DNA of 64,000 nt from Lacinutrix venerupis (GTDB lineage: Bacteria; Bacteroidota; Bacteroidia; Flavobacteriales; Flavobacteriaceae). Positions 62,971-64,000 of the stretch are shown one piece after another. Every line of letters starts with the position of its first letter. Positions within the stretch are counted from its first letter, which is position 1. The position numbers and the translations under genes are program-made. The DNA lies in assembly GCF_003663945.1 (NCBI RefSeq), contig NZ_RCCH01000002.1, positions 250,612-314,611 on the forward strand. Reading direction: 5' to 3'. The notes under the pieces are model-generated. The model was not told the origin of the DNA and did not search any database. It saw only the letters and a list, made by a program, of their open reading frames with translations.

Positions 62971-64000
62971 ATGATTAAAAATTCACTATTAGCTTTTATA
63001 GCTATTTTTTTGGGTATAACAACTTCTTTTGCTCAAGACTTAGAGAAAAAATGGATCTCTCAATCTATCACAAATAATTTTGATAATATAGAATTTAACA
63101 AAGGAGAGTTTACCTTTAGTAAAGATAACAACCAAAACATTAAAGGAGACTACATGTACCAAAATAATTTATTGGTATGCTATTTTAATGATTCTTTAAG
63201 CTCTATTAAACGTTACAAAATCTCTCAACTTACAGATTCTACATTAGTATTTAAAGACAAAAGCATAACATATAAATATAAGTCTGCTCCTACTGTTTTA
63301 GACAATAATATTAACGAAGCCACTACGCCAAGTCCAAGCAAAGGCACAATTATACCAAGTCAAGGTTTTTCTATAAGTAGCCTTTGGAGAGGAGTTTTAG
63401 GTATGGTTTCTCTTATTTTTGTTGCCTTTTTATTTAGTAGTAACAGAAAAGGCATAAACTGGAAAACTGTTGGATTAGGTCTACTTTTTCAGCTTATAAT
63501 TGCAATTGGAGTATTAAAAGTTGGATTTGTAAAAACTACTTTCGAGTTTATAGGAAAAGGCTTTATAGAAATATTAAGCTATACACAAGCAGGAAGCGAG
63601 TTCCTATTTGGTGGCATGCTAGATGTCAATTCTTTTGGTTTTATTTTCGCTTTCCAAGTGTTGCCAACTATAATATTCTTTTCTGCATTAACATCAGTAC
63701 TATTTTACTTAGGAATAATTCAAAAAGTAGTAAAACTAATGGGTTTATTACTAACCAAAGTGCTTGGAATTTCTGGAGCTGAAAGCTTAAGTGTAGCAGG
63801 AAATATTTTCTTAGGTCAAACCGAAGCACCTCTTTTAATTAAAGCTTATTTAGAAAAGATGAATAAGTCTGAAATTCTACTTGTTATGATTGGAGGAATG
63901 GCAACAGTAGCAGGAGCTGTATTGGCAGCTTACATTGGCTTTTTAGGAGGTGAAGATGAAATCTTACAGCTTTTTTATGCAAAACACTTACTAGCTGCTT
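62971..64000 (+). CDS. CNT/NupC-type nucleoside transporter with periplasmic N-terminal domain, 3' end cut
   Basis: Open frame from ATG at 62971 to the window end (343 residues plus one base), 4 bases after the nuclease gene. Signal peptide MIKNSLLAFIAIFLGITTSF with AQ cleavage. Residues ~23-110 are a soluble beta-rich segment (DLEKKWISQSITNNFDN, KGEFTFSKDNNQNIKGDYMY) absent from standard NupC. Membrane helices follow, with the CNT motifs GFIFAFQVLPTIIFFSAL, GISGAESLSVAGNIFLGQTE and APLLIKAYL. It should import nucleosides with Na+ or H+. C-terminal third not visible. Confidence 0.88.
   Translation, partial: MIKNSLLAFIAIFLGITTSFAQDLEKKWISQSITNNFDNIEFNKGEFTFSKDNNQNIKGDYMYQNNLLVCYFNDSLSSIKRYKISQLTDSTLVFKDKSITYKYKSAPTVLDNNINEATTPSPSKGTIIPSQGFSISSLWRGVLGMVSLIFVAFLFSSNRKGINWKTVGLGLLFQLIIAIGVLKVGFVKTTFEFIGKGFIEILSYTQAGSEFLFGGMLDVNSFGFIFAFQVLPTIIFFSALTSVLFYLGIIQKVVKLMGLLLTKVLGISGAESLSVAGNIFLGQTEAPLLIKAYLEKMNKSEILLVMIGGMATVAGAVLAAYIGFLGGEDEILQLFYAKHLLAA

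Noticed and set aside
1-64000. tRNA, rRNA, CRISPR array, insertion sequence or prophage
   Set aside because: No cloverleaf-like intergenic segment, spaced identical repeats, transposase, integrase or phage gene was seen; the collagen repeat is coding, not a CRISPR array.

Overview
The window is an AT-rich stretch of chromosome, almost certainly from a marine member of the Flavobacteriaceae (Bacteroidota). The evidence is: type IX secretion C-terminal sorting domains (2322-3458, 27234-28895); an exosortase F pair (17003-17975); a six-gene Na+-translocating NADH:quinone reductase operon (40418-46559); a TonB-dependent receptor with a carboxypeptidase-regulatory-like N-terminal domain; many Bacteroidetes-only families (DUF4846, DUF5103, DUF5686, DUF6029, Omp28); and TAnnTTTG promoter boxes, the Bacteroidetes -7 element, just upstream of many start codons. 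I saw no rRNA, tRNA, CRISPR array, insertion sequence or prophage. Both ends cut genes: a collagen-like protein on the left and a NupC-type nucleoside transporter on the right.

Layout. 1-3458: a very large acidic collagen-like (Gly-X-Y) protein followed by a T9SS-sorted surface protein. 3459-10203: two GNAT acetyltransferases, a D,D-carboxypeptidase, an M48 protease, gpmI, a HAD phosphatase, map, a methyltransferase and a DUF423 protein. 10285-16941: a six-gene metal (probably copper) operon on the minus strand, holding an HYC_CC_PP-type protein, a multicopper oxidase fused to a CopB-like barrel, a DUF305 protein, an HMA-MauE fusion, a TonB receptor and a small HMA protein. 17003-20148: exosortase F pair, a GAF-type methionine sulfoxide reductase, purH. 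20518-27150: mreB-mreC-mreD-mrdA-rodA cell-elongation operon and a polyprenyl diphosphate synthase. 27234-34433: a T9SS protein, an ECF sigma/membrane protein/outer-membrane barrel trio, a LysR-YeiH pair and a methyltransferase. 34497-38872: kynurenine-pathway genes (kynU, kmo, RidA-like) with a lipoprotein and a PH-like protein. 38878-46559: DUF4846 protein, an orphan Cys-rich protein and nqrABCDEF. 46752-52038: DUF5103, apaG, two overlapping genes (DUF6695-like, NRDE) and pruA. 52061-59192: Omp28 lipoprotein divergent from TlpA-DUF6029, then a lipoprotein metalloprotease and DUF5686. 59268-64000: pdhB divergent from etfB-etfA, a bifunctional nuclease and the nucleoside transporter.

Most of the window is core metabolism and envelope biology in good reading frames. 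The parts most worth a second look are the metal operon with its oxidase-barrel fusion, the Lys/Arg-free collagen polymer, a 170-bp multi-hairpin element in front of the RidA gene, a family of GNRA-capped palindromes (one lying inside kmo), and a very regular short distance between the TAnnTTTG boxes and start codons. Annotations rest on motif recognition by eye; no database search was run.
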